The translations under genes and the position numbers were made by a program. Under the pieces are notes generated by a model. It saw only the letters and a list, made by a program, of their open reading frames with translations. It ran no database searches and was not told where the DNA came from. Positions 56,899-64,000 of a stretch of DNA of 64,000 nucleotides are shown here, in pieces (the stretch's first letter is position 1; every line of letters begins with the position of its first letter). Source of the stretch: Gp6-AA40 sp035496255 (GTDB taxonomy: Bacteria; Acidobacteriota; Vicinamibacteria; Vicinamibacterales; UBA2999); NCBI GenBank assembly GCA_035496255.1, contig DATJEU010000094.1:1-64000 (forward strand), given 5' to 3'.

Positions 56899-57491
56899 AG
56901 CGGCTGTTCGACGTCGTGCTGTCGGCCACGGGACTCGTGGCGTCGCTGCCGGTGTCACTCGCAATCGCTGCGGCGATCCGCCTCGACGACGGCGGTCCGG
57001 TACTGTTCACGCAGACGCGCGTCGGGCAGGGTGGACGCCTGTTCAGGACGTTCAAGTTCCGCTCGATGCGCGTCGGCTCGGAACGCGTGGCCGTGCCGGC
57101 CGCTGAAGACGACCCGCGCATCACGCGCGTGGGACGGCTGCTGCGCGCGACGGCGATGGACGAATTGCCGCAGCTCTGGAACATTCTCCGCGGCGACATG
57201 AGCTTCGTCGGGCCGCGGCCGCTCGCGGATGGTGAGATCGAAGTGGGCGATGCCGGAGCGGTGGTGCCGCTGGCCGACATCACCGGGTATCACGATCGCC
57301 ATGCCGTTCGTCCCGGCTTGACCGGATTGACACAGGTGCATGCGTCGCGCGACTTGTCCCGCCGCGACAAGTTCCGGCTGGATCGGTTGTATGTGCGCCA
57401 CGCCAGCTTCTGTTTCGATCTGCGGTTGGTCCTGTTGTCGTTCTGGATCACGGCTCGTGGACGCTGGGAGGATCGCGGCCGCAAGTTCTGA
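56895..57491 (+). CDS. Monotopic undecaprenyl-phosphate sugar (priming) transferase
   Basis: A 198-residue PglC/WbaP-type transferase that attaches the first sugar-phosphate to undecaprenyl phosphate. An N-terminal re-entrant hydrophobic helix (KRLFDVVLSATGLVASLPVSLAIAAAIRLDD) precedes the catalytic domain with GPVLFTQTRVGQGGRLFRTFKFRSMR, then the Asp-Glu pair in ATAMDELPQLWNILRGDMSFVGPRPL and the end RPGLTGLTQVHAS...LDRLYVRHASFCFDLRLVLLSFW. GTG 56895 overlaps the WbuB-like gene. Its last position in the plus-strand run suits the initiating enzyme. Confidence 0.93.
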   Translation: MKRLFDVVLSATGLVASLPVSLAIAAAIRLDDGGPVLFTQTRVGQGGRLFRTFKFRSMRVGSERVAVPAAEDDPRITRVGRLLRATAMDELPQLWNILRGDMSFVGPRPLADGEIEVGDAGAVVPLADITGYHDRHAVRPGLTGLTQVHASRDLSRRDKFRLDRLYVRHASFCFDLRLVLLSFWITARGRWEDRGRKF

Positions 57492-57498
57492 GCGCGCA

Positions 57499-57504
57499 TA
57501 TAAT
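57499..57504 (+). promoter_or_regulatory. TATAAT -10 before the flavoprotein gene
   Basis: A perfect TATAAT lies 14 bases before ATG 57519. No convincing -35 is found 16-18 bases upstream. The transcript leader would be very short. Confidence 0.45.
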
Positions 57505-57518
57505 GCGACGTTCTCTTG

Positions 57519-58679
57519 ATGTATGACGTGACGATTGTCGGGGCGGGCCCTGGCGGCCTCTGTGCGGCTGCCCGCCTCGCGCAGGGCGGTTTCCACGTGG
57601 CGGTGCTCGAGGAACATGCCGCGGTCGGCGATCCGGTGCACTGCACCGGGGTCCTCGCCGCCGAGGCGCTCGAGGAGCTCGACCTGCCGGGCGACGTCGT
57701 CCTGAACCCGCTGACGACGGCGAGATTCCACTCGCCGTCAGGTCTCGATATTTCCTATACGCCGGCGTCGACCGAAGCGGTGGTGATCGATCGCCGCGCG
57801 TTCGATCAGGCGATCAGCACCGCCGCGGAACGTGTTGGAGCCACGTTGATGTGCGGTTCGCGCGTGATCTCAGCGGAGGTGTTCCCGGATCGCGTGACGT
57901 TGGACGTCGCGGAGCGTGGGCCAGTGGAATCCCGCGCGGTCATTCTTGCCTGCGGCGCCAATTACGGATTGCAGCGCCGGCTCGGATTCGGCAAGCCTGC
58001 GGTCTACCTCAATTCCGCGCAGCTCGAGCTTCCGGCGAGCCGCGGCGGCGACGTCGAGATCTACTTCGGGTCGGAAACGGCCCCGCGCGGATTCGCCTGG
58101 GCCGTGCCGGTCAGGCGCGCCAGCGGCCCGCACGTGCGAATCGGGTTGATGGCCGCCGGCGATGCAACCGCGCACTTCCAGAGATTCCTTGCGCGGATTG
58201 GATCGTCGTGGGGCGTCGATGCGCCTTGCGATACACCGCCGCGCGTGCGCCTGCTGCCGCTGGGCGCCATTCGCCGGACGTACGGCGATCGCGTCCTCGC
58301 GATCGGCGATGCCGCCGGGATCGTCAAGCCGACGACCGGCGGCGGTATCTACTACAGCGTGATCACCGCGATGCTGGCGTCCGATCTGTTGTCGGATCGC
58401 CTGGCGTCCGATCGTCTCGAGGCGGAGGCACTCGCGTCGTACGAGCAGTGCTGGCGGACGCGGTTGATGCCGGAACTGCAGTCGCAGCTCGCGCTCCGGA
58501 TGCTGGCCCAACGGCTGACGGACGCGGAAATCGACGACTTGTTCGACCTGGCGCGGACCGACGGCATCATGCCGATCGTGCGCCGCACCGCGCGATTCAA
58601 CCGGCATCGCGATCTCATTGTTGCGCTGTTCCGTCACACCCAGGCGCGGCGCATTCTCTTCAGACGCTTCGTCGGCTGA
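57519..58679 (+). CDS. Geranylgeranyl-reductase-family FAD oxidoreductase
   Basis: A 386-residue flavoprotein. YDVTIVGAGPGGLCAAARLAQGGFHVAVLEE is the FAD-binding loop, DPVHCTGVLA is the family cysteine motif and VLAIGDAAGIVKPTTGGGIYYSV is the hallmark second FAD/substrate segment. The family reduces geranylgeranyl or polyprenyl chains, but bacterial relatives may act on other lipids or halogenated substrates. Here it follows the priming transferase and overlaps the convergent O-antigen ligase gene by 20 bases. A role in modifying the lipid carrier is only a hypothesis. Confidence 0.88.
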   Translation: MYDVTIVGAGPGGLCAAARLAQGGFHVAVLEEHAAVGDPVHCTGVLAAEALEELDLPGDVVLNPLTTARFHSPSGLDISYTPASTEAVVIDRRAFDQAISTAAERVGATLMCGSRVISAEVFPDRVTLDVAERGPVESRAVILACGANYGLQRRLGFGKPAVYLNSAQLELPASRGGDVEIYFGSETAPRGFAWAVPVRRASGPHVRIGLMAAGDATAHFQRFLARIGSSWGVDAPCDTPPRVRLLPLGAIRRTYGDRVLAIGDAAGIVKPTTGGGIYYSVITAMLASDLLSDRLASDRLEAEALASYEQCWRTRLMPELQSQLALRMLAQRLTDAEIDDLFDLARTDGIMPIVRRTARFNRHRDLIVALFRHTQARRILFRRFVG

Positions 58680-60063
58680 GTCCCGCGGTGCCGCCGCGCA
58701 TCCTGCGGCGGCCTTCCTGATTCCCTCCGGACGGCGCATCGAGGTGCCGCTCGTGCACAACCAGCGCAGCCAGCCACGCCAGCATCAGCGCGTTGGCCGG
58801 CACCCGCAGCGCTGCATCCCAGACACACTGCATGGCGACGCCGGCCAGGCCGGCGAATGCGGCGATGCGCAGGGCGGCTGCGTCCCGTCGATCGTCGCGG
58901 AGCCGTCTCACCGCGAGGACGAGCCACGCGGCGACCGCCGCCAGCGCCGGCAGCGCCAGCAGCACGCCGCCTTCGGCAATCAGTTGCAGGTATTCGTCAT
59001 GCGCCTGGTTGAACAGGCGCTCTGACTTCGACTGCTGGTACGACATCATCGCCCACTTGAACGTGCCCAGGCCGGTGCCGGCGATGGGAAAGTCGCGGAC
59101 GATCGGCAGCGTCTCGTGCCAGATCGTCGACCGGCGGACTTCGGTGCCGGGCACCATCCGGCCGGCAATGACGTCAGCGTTGACCCAGATTGCCATCGTG
59201 AACGCGACGGCGAGAACTGCGCTGCCGCGAACCAATGCCTGACGGGAGACGCCGATCCTGCGGCTCGCCGCGAACGCCGTCAAGGCAGCGACGACGAGCC
59301 CCGCCAGCGCGCCGCGCGATCCGGAGGCGATCACGGCCAGCAGAATCGCAGCCGTACAGAGCGCGAGCAGCGGCACCGTCCCTTCGGCCAGCAGGTCGTG
59401 CACCAGCAACCGGCGCGACGTCGAGCGATCAGGCCAGCGCGATCGGATCCGCGCGGCGAAATCGCCGGCGGCGATACCGCCGGCCATCAGCAGCCACGTC
59501 GCGAAGTGGTTCGGGTTGACGATCGGGCCGTATGGTGTGGCGTTGGGATCGATCGGCTGCCACGTCCAGAGGATCAGGCCGGGCGCAGTGATGCGCGCGG
59601 CCACGGCGACGACGGCGGCGACCGCTCCGGTCATCGCGACCAGCCGTATGGCGGCGTGCGTGCCACCGCGGGCGAATGCTTCCCGCGCCGCCCAGAACAC
59701 GAAGAGTGCGGTCGCGATGGTCGCGACGCCGTCGCGCGTCGCCTGCTGGTCGATCGTCAACGTCCGCCAGCTGCTGCCCGTTGCCAGTTGAATGAGCGTC
59801 TGTAATCGGCTGGCATGTGGAGAAATGACCTGCACGATTCCGGGTGGCAGCGGCACTGACTGGACGATCGCCGCGACCAGAAATACGACGAGCGTGACGT
59901 CAAGCCAGCGGGTCTCTCGTGAGAAGACGCCGGCGGCGCCGGTCATGACGAACACACCGCCGGCGGCAACGAGAAGCGGGAGCGTGGAACTGGCATACAT
60001 CCCGCCGAGGGCGGCAAGCGCACCCAGCGGAATGGCGGCGACGAGCACCGCGTTGCGGGTCAC
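58660..60063 (-). CDS. O-antigen ligase/polymerase (Wzy_C/WaaL-like) membrane protein
   Basis: A 467-residue protein with 10-12 membrane spans (LVAAIPLGALAALGGMYA, TLVVFLVAAIVQSVPLPPGIV, ALCTAAILLAVIASGSRGALAGLVVAALTAF). A periplasmic loop holds PIVRDFPIAGTGLGTFKWAMMSYQQSKSERLFNQAHDEYLQLIAEGGVL, which includes the conserved G-x-G-x-G...H-(D/N)-x-(Y) block of the Wzy_C/O-antigen ligase family. The NPNHFATWLLMAGGIAAG segment is also typical. It lies on the minus strand, one base before the Wzz/kinase gene stop, and is probably co-transcribed with it. Confidence 0.88.
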   Translation of the reverse strand: MTRNAVLVAAIPLGALAALGGMYASSTLPLLVAAGGVFVMTGAAGVFSRETRWLDVTLVVFLVAAIVQSVPLPPGIVQVISPHASRLQTLIQLATGSSWRTLTIDQQATRDGVATIATALFVFWAAREAFARGGTHAAIRLVAMTGAVAAVVAVAARITAPGLILWTWQPIDPNATPYGPIVNPNHFATWLLMAGGIAAGDFAARIRSRWPDRSTSRRLLVHDLLAEGTVPLLALCTAAILLAVIASGSRGALAGLVVAALTAFAASRRIGVSRQALVRGSAVLAVAFTMAIWVNADVIAGRMVPGTEVRRSTIWHETLPIVRDFPIAGTGLGTFKWAMMSYQQSKSERLFNQAHDEYLQLIAEGGVLLALPALAAVAAWLVLAVRRLRDDRRDAAALRIAAFAGLAGVAMQCVWDAALRVPANALMLAWLAALVVHERHLDAPSGGNQEGRRRMRGGTAGLSRRSV

Positions 60064-62319
60064 TTAGCTGGCGGCCGCGACGTCTTCCGCGTAATAGCTG
60101 TAGTAGTGCTGGCCGTAGTACCGCGCGTAGTAGTAGCGGTTGCGGTCGAAGTCGACGCGGTTCAGGACAGCGCTGATCGAGCGCGGGCTGCCCGATTGCA
60201 GCGTTTCGATCGCACGCTCGGCGAGGCGCCAGCGGGTCATCTCGGCGCCGACGACGAACGTGACGGCCGAGACGAGCGGCGCGAGGATCACCGCGTCGGT
60301 GACGGCCAGCACCGGCGGCGTATCGATGATGACCCAGTCGAACGGGCCATGTTCAAGCTGATCGATCAGCGCGCGCATGCGATCCGAGGCGAGCAGCTCG
60401 GACGGATTCGACGGCGGCGCGCCGGCGCTGACCGCGAGCAGATTCGGATGGACCGTGGTGCGGACCACTTCGCGAATCTTGGCCTGAGCCTGGAGCAGTT
60501 CCGACAATCCCTTCTGATTCGCCATCCGCAGCGCTTTGTGGACGCTCGGCCGGCGCATATCGGCGTCGATCAACAGCACGCGCGCGCCGCCGATCGCCAG
60601 CGCCAGTGCGGTGTTCACCGCGGTCGTCGTCTTGCCCTCGAGCGGCTGGGCGCTGGTCATGGCGACGATGCGGGTATCGCTGTTGCCGGTGCGAATGACC
60701 AGGGCCGTGCGCAGGGCGCGGAACGCTTCGCCGAACGCCGGCGGGACTGAGTCCGACAGCAGCGGGCGGTCGTTGTCCCGCACCTTGGGCACGAGGCCGA
60801 GGAAGTGGACCTTCAGGCGCCAGCGGACGTCGTCCGGTGTCTTCACCGTGTCGTCGAGATAATCGAGCGCAAACGCGGAGGCCATGCCGGCAGCCAGACC
60901 AATCACGATCGCTATCATCCACGCGCGGCTGGTATCGCGATTCACCGGCCCGCTTGGCGCGCGTGCGAGATCGCTGATCCGCACGTTGTTCTGTTTGCTG
61001 TTGGCCGCGACTTCCAGATCGTTCTTGCGCTGCAGCAACTGTGCGTAGTTATCGGTATCCGACTTCAACTGGCGCTGCAGTTCCGCGTAGTCGACGCCCT
61101 TGCGATTGAGATCCTGCGCCTCCGACTTGGCGTTCGAGAGCTCCGCGCGCAACTGGTGTTCGCGATCGCGTGCCTGATCGAGCTCGAGGCGGATGCTGTC
61201 CTTCGCCTTCTGTACTTCGGCCTTGAGTGCCTTCTCGGCGGCATCGAGCTGGGCCTTGTTCTGCACGACCGCGCTGTAGTTGGGCCCGTACTTCTGACTC
61301 AGTCGCGCCTTCTCGGCGGTGAGGTCGTTGACGGTCTTCAACGCTGACAACACGCTCGCCTGGCTCGCGACGGTCGTCACGGTCGCGGGATCCGGCGCGC
61401 TGTTGACTGCGTTATAGGCGGTCTCGGCGTTGATGAGCGCCAGCCTGGCCTTGTTGTATTCGTCGTTCGCCGAGCTGAGGGACTGGGTGACGATGTCCTG
61501 CCGGTTGTCCAGCGAGATCGCGTTGTGCGACTCGGTGTATTGCGTCAGGTCGTGCTGCCGTTCGGTGACGCGCTGCTGCGCCTCGGTGACCTGGCTGGTG
61601 ATGAAGGTGAGCTCGCCGCGAACTTTATTGGTCTTGTTCTCGAGATTCTGGGCGACGTATTCCTGCACGAGCACGTTCACGGCTTTCGCGGCGAACTCGG
61701 GATCCGTGCCCTTGTAGTGCACGTCCATCAGGCGCGTGCCCTTCACCAGTTCCGGCCGGATGTGACCGAGGAAGGCATCGACGTACTTTTCCGGATCAGC
61801 GGACGCTGTCGCAGCCGGCGCTGAAGCCGGCGCGGCGGGGTGTCTGCCGAGCGCCGCTCCGATCGCACGCCTGATGGCGGCAATCCTGGTTGGCTTGGCC
61901 CCCTGGCCGTTGTATTCCGGGACGTTCTCCAGGTGCAGCCTCTGCACGGCGCGCAGCGCGAGGTCGCGGCTGTTGAGGATACGGAGCTGCGTTGCCAGGT
62001 AGACCTCGGGATCCACATAGGCAAACAGCGGGTTGTTCATGTTCGTTTCGCTGGCCAGCTCTTCGTCGACATAGAGCTGGGCCTTCGCGTCGTACTCCGG
62101 GATTTCCGAGTAAGCACGGAACAGGACCACCGACGCGGCGAGCACGAAGACAACGGCGACCGCCTTCCAGTATTTGACGACCACCGCCAGCCGGTCGTAG
62201 AGGTGCTGATTCGCGTTGGCGTTGGCGGTCACAGCGGTCCCTGCCGTTTGCGGCGTCCGTCCGGGCCCAGCGCCGGATGCGGCGGGTCCCTGCGGTGATG
62301 GTCGGCGTTCGTCAATCAT
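60064..62319 (-). CDS. Polysaccharide copolymerase with BY-kinase domain (Wzc type)
   Basis: A 751-residue inner-membrane protein. An N-terminal span (AVAVVFVLAASVVLFRAY) starts the Wzz part, followed by a long periplasmic coiled coil (ADPEKYVDAFLGHIRPELV, then heptads in VTEAQQRVTERQHDL, RLELDQARDREHQLRAELSNA) and a second span (AWMIAIVIGLAAGMASAFALDYL). The kinase has Walker A SAQPLEGKTTTAVNTAL (about 553-570), Walker A' VLLIDADMRRPSVHKAL and Walker B WVIIDTPPVLAVTDAV. The last 25 residues form a tyrosine cluster (RNRYYYARYYGQHYYSYYAED) used for autophosphorylation. It sets polymer length and couples with SLBB export. No cognate phosphatase gene is present. Confidence 0.95.
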   Translation of the reverse strand: MIDERRPSPQGPAASGAGPGRTPQTAGTAVTANANANQHLYDRLAVVVKYWKAVAVVFVLAASVVLFRAYSEIPEYDAKAQLYVDEELASETNMNNPLFAYVDPEVYLATQLRILNSRDLALRAVQRLHLENVPEYNGQGAKPTRIAAIRRAIGAALGRHPAAPASAPAATASADPEKYVDAFLGHIRPELVKGTRLMDVHYKGTDPEFAAKAVNVLVQEYVAQNLENKTNKVRGELTFITSQVTEAQQRVTERQHDLTQYTESHNAISLDNRQDIVTQSLSSANDEYNKARLALINAETAYNAVNSAPDPATVTTVASQASVLSALKTVNDLTAEKARLSQKYGPNYSAVVQNKAQLDAAEKALKAEVQKAKDSIRLELDQARDREHQLRAELSNAKSEAQDLNRKGVDYAELQRQLKSDTDNYAQLLQRKNDLEVAANSKQNNVRISDLARAPSGPVNRDTSRAWMIAIVIGLAAGMASAFALDYLDDTVKTPDDVRWRLKVHFLGLVPKVRDNDRPLLSDSVPPAFGEAFRALRTALVIRTGNSDTRIVAMTSAQPLEGKTTTAVNTALALAIGGARVLLIDADMRRPSVHKALRMANQKGLSELLQAQAKIREVVRTTVHPNLLAVSAGAPPSNPSELLASDRMRALIDQLEHGPFDWVIIDTPPVLAVTDAVILAPLVSAVTFVVGAEMTRWRLAERAIETLQSGSPRSISAVLNRVDFDRNRYYYARYYGQHYYSYYAEDVAAAS

Positions 62320-62344
62320 GCTCGTGCGCGCTGCCCCTCGTGTC

Positions 62345-62977
62345 CTAATGGCTGGGGGAAACGTCCGTTGTTTCGTCCGAGTTGCTGCGCGTGGCGTTCT
62401 GCACCGCTCGTGTCACGGTCTCCTGCGCGGTCGCCGTCGTCGGGCTACTGCCGAAGACAGCGCGCACGGATGTATTCGCCGCGAGTCGAACTGTGGCCTG
62501 CCGCATCTCACCGCTGCTGACGCTGACGAGATCGCTCGTCGCGATGGCGGAGCCGTCCGCCGCCGTCAGCTCCACGATATAGCCGCTCGCCGCGACATCC
62601 AGGAACACGAACCGGCCGTTCCGGTCGGCCGTCGTCCGTGCCGTGATAACGCCGCTGCGGGCATCGCGAAGCGTCACGCGCGCATAGGGCACTGGTTGGT
62701 TCGTCAGCGTTCGTGCGCGGCCGACAATGGCATCGACGTTCGCGCCGAGCTCCGACATCGTTCCGGGTTCGTCCGAAAGCGCCATGCGCTGGATGCTCGG
62801 GTCGAAGTCCTGGGCCGCTCTAAAGCGTGCGTCATCGAGTACGAGCTCCAGCTTGGGCGCTGGAGCGCGACTCGCCCATACCGTGACGGCGGGCGCCGGA
62901 CGGAAGCGCGGCCATCCCACGAGCAGTAGGAGGGCAGCGACCGCAACCAGCTGAGCGCGAAATCTGATTCGATCCAT
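62345..62977 (-). CDS. Membrane-anchored carboxypeptidase-regulatory-like (Ig-type) protein
   Basis: A 210-residue protein from ATG 62977; a TTG at 63016 would add 13 residues. One N-terminal span (LVAVAALLLLVGW) is followed by a Pro/Ala linker and a carboxypeptidase-regulatory-like domain (VDAIVGRARTLTNQPVPYARVTLRDARSGVITARTTADRNGRFVFLDVAASGYIVELTAADG), as in many Acidobacteriota envelope proteins. The Thr/Ser-rich C-terminus is disordered. It is the first gene of the minus-strand operon with the Wzc-type kinase and ligase genes, so it may be an assembly or anchoring factor for the export system. Confidence 0.75.
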   Translation of the reverse strand: MDRIRFRAQLVAVAALLLLVGWPRFRPAPAVTVWASRAPAPKLELVLDDARFRAAQDFDPSIQRMALSDEPGTMSELGANVDAIVGRARTLTNQPVPYARVTLRDARSGVITARTTADRNGRFVFLDVAASGYIVELTAADGSAIATSDLVSVSSGEMRQATVRLAANTSVRAVFGSSPTTATAQETVTRAVQNATRSNSDETTDVSPSH

Positions 62978-63017
62978 TTTCAGTAGGGGCTTCCTGATGA
63001 GGATCAACCCCAACAAA

Positions 63018-63046
63018 ATCCTAGTTTATATGACTCTTTATGACAA
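63018..63046 (-). promoter_or_regulatory. Sigma-70 promoter of the kinase operon
   Basis: On the minus strand TTGTCA (63046 to 63041) and TAGGAT (63023 to 63018) are separated by exactly 17 bases. Between them GTCATA occurs twice with a 10-base period, one helical turn. The predicted transcript leader before ATG 62977 is about 34 bases. Confidence 0.6.
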
Positions 63047-63048
63047 GA

Positions 63049-63087
63049 GAACAATTAAAGACAACGATCGAGCCCTGCTAATTGTTC
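63049..63087. promoter_or_regulatory. 9-bp inverted repeat upstream of the kinase promoter
   Basis: GAACAATTA (63049-63057) and TAATTGTTC (63079-63087) are perfect inverted copies. Their centres are 30 bp apart, about three helical turns, so they face the same side of the DNA. They begin three bases upstream of the -35 element. This suggests a regulator binding site, possibly with looping or two half-sites. Confidence 0.55.
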
Positions 63088-63225
63088 CCTTCGAATCTAT
63101 TTATCGGGAGATCGGCGATGGAAATTAGCCGGCAGCTTTGAGTCAGAGTGTGCAGGACGACGGGGGCGAGACGGGGTGCGAGGGGGTGGGGTGCGAGACG
63201 GGATGCGAAGCGGGCTGTCTTCGGA

Positions 63226-63248
63226 GGGCGGACCTTTACAGTCCGCCC
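63226..63248. repeat. REP-like palindrome C (8-bp perfect arms)
   Basis: GGGCGGAC (63226-63233), loop CTTTACA, then GTCCGCCC (63241-63248). It lies downstream of the DUF6644-like gene (minus strand) and could be its terminator. Similar loop CTTTCA elements occur at 834 and 10737. The sequence before it (63150-63215) is a G-rich run of GCGAGACGGG-type repeats. Confidence 0.5.
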
Positions 63249-63261
63249 CTTGATACGAATC

Positions 63262-63774
63262 TCAATAGAAGCCGATTCCGCGGCCCATGATGCCGACCCC
63301 TGACCAGAGGAGCACCGACACGATCGCCACGAGACGGGCGGTGATCGGGCTGATTTGCGAGTCCTCCTTGTAGATCACGGCCCGGCGAATCGTGAACGTG
63401 AAGATGATGGCCAGCAGCAGGAACAGCATCTTCAACTGGAAGGCGAAGTTGACGAAGTACTTCGACGCCGCCAGCGACGAGAAGAGCAGGTAGCCGCTCA
63501 GCAGCATCATGAACAGGCTGCCGACCAACCACGGTTCCGCATCGCGCGCCACCTGGTTCACCGGCTGACGCCGCAGCGTCCAGCCCATGAGCCGCAGGTC
63601 GACGATCAGCACCGAGCCGCCGATGACCGCCAGGGCCAGCAGGTGAACCGCCTCGATCGCGGCGAACTGCCAGATTGAGTCGCGGATGACCGTGCCGTGA
63701 CGCGTATGTTCAATCCAGTCGAAGAAGGGGAGCCAGGCGTGCGGAAAAATGTTTGAGAGCGTGAATGCGTTCAT
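63262..63774 (-). CDS. DUF6644-type membrane protein
   Basis: A 170-residue integral membrane protein with about four spans (VHLLALAVIGGSVLIVDLRLMGW, LVGSLFMMLLSGYLLFSSLAA, FQLKMLFLLLAIIFTFTI, LVAIVSVLLWSGVGIMGRGIGFY). An amphipathic opening (NIFPHAWLPFFDWIEHTRHG) and charged loops (LRRQPVNQVARDAEPW) follow the DUF6644 layout, sometimes linked to heme or copper transport. The function is not established. AAGGGA precedes the ATG, and the gene follows the partial upstream gene by 8 bases. Confidence 0.75.
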   Translation of the reverse strand: MNAFTLSNIFPHAWLPFFDWIEHTRHGTVIRDSIWQFAAIEAVHLLALAVIGGSVLIVDLRLMGWTLRRQPVNQVARDAEPWLVGSLFMMLLSGYLLFSSLAASKYFVNFAFQLKMLFLLLAIIFTFTIRRAVIYKEDSQISPITARLVAIVSVLLWSGVGIMGRGIGFY

Positions 63775-63782
63775 GAGATCCC

Positions 63783-64000
63783 TTACTGCTGCGGCACGAG
63801 CGGATCAAACCAGTTGTATGCGATGAACCGGCCGAAGACGACGATGCACATCCACAGGAAGATGGACACGTAGCCCGCGACCTTGGCGCTCCTCGGCGAG
63901 ATGGGGCTGCTGTCCCATTCCACCAGCCGCTTGCCCGAGGTAAAGAAGTGGAAGATCAAGGCGTTGAGGCCCGCCAGGAGGAGTGCGACGACCTTCAGGC
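63783..64000 (-). CDS. Membrane protein, C-terminal part (5' end outside window)
   Basis: The minus-strand frame is open from the right edge and ends at TAA 63785-63783. Translation gives a hydrophobic span (KVVALLLAGLNALIFHFFTSGKRL), a charged loop EWDSSPISPRSAKV and a second span (VAGYVSIFLWMCIVVFGRFIAYN) ending WFDPLVPQQ. It resembles the membrane proteins that accompany the DUF6644-like gene. The stop is 8 bases before the next start, so the two are probably an operon. Confidence 0.65.
   Translation of the reverse strand, partial: LKVVALLLAGLNALIFHFFTSGKRLVEWDSSPISPRSAKVAGYVSIFLWMCIVVFGRFIAYNWFDPLVPQQ

Noticed and set aside
63118..63141. Seven-codon frame (MEISRQL) after GGGAG in the AT-rich control region
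   Set aside because: Too short and without a linked downstream plus-strand gene; no leader-peptide logic is visible.

Overview
The window is about 65 % G+C, densely coded, and has no rRNA, tRNA, CRISPR array, phage or insertion sequence that I can see. Gene content and protein style suggest an Acidobacteriota chromosome, most likely class Vicinamibacteria. The pointers are a DUF5916 outer-membrane protein, a protease/beta-propeller/barrel fusion, several small lineage-type proteins such as one starting MARGWESK, and a DUF6644-type membrane protein. This taxonomic reading is inference from style; no marker gene is present.

Region 1 (1-30100) is mainly housekeeping. It holds the end of an FAD/Fe-S oxidase, a DUF5916 barrel, an ArsR-type regulator fused to a methyltransferase next to ahcY (S-adenosylhomocysteine recycling), asd, a methionine-type aminotransferase, an RRM RNA-binding protein with a glycine/proline-rich tail, a triple-BON protein and a large secreted metalloprotease-like protein. 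Next come gluQRS and a compact aat-clpS-clpA-pdxH run that encodes most of the bacterial N-end rule pathway. addB-addA (double-strand break repair) and a receiver protein coupled to a UbiB/ABC1 kinase follow.

Region 2 (30101-62977) is a surface-polysaccharide locus of about 33 kb. It encodes a Wzm/Wzt-type ABC exporter, three GT2 and ten GT-B type glycosyltransferases, an FkbM methyltransferase, a NodU-type carbamoyltransferase, a monotopic priming sugar transferase, two polymerase/ligase-like membrane proteins, a Wza-type SLBB export protein, an EpsL-like barrel and a Wzz/BY-kinase with a tyrosine-rich tail. A secreted protein with DxDxDG repeats, an NtrC-like regulator with degenerate ATPase motifs and a geranylgeranyl-reductase-family flavoprotein also belong to it. 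The locus is interrupted at about 35060-37280 by small unrelated genes (ferredoxin, nucleotidyltransferase, EEP hydrolase, winged helix). Most glycosylation genes overlap by 1-20 bases (ATGA, GTGA, TGATG), so they are probably translationally coupled.

Region 3 (62978-64000) is an AT-rich control region followed by two DUF6644-like membrane protein genes, the second cut by the window edge.

The most interesting signals are: (a) a matched pair of 5-6-5 inverted repeats in front of the ArsR/methyltransferase gene and ahcY, suggesting a local SAH-responsive switch; (b) the ATPase-dead NtrC-like regulator inside the polysaccharide locus; (c) a 9-bp inverted repeat and helical-phase direct repeats at the kinase promoter; (d) heptameric degenerate repeats in three intergenic spacers; and (e) small REP-like palindromes with a shared loop.
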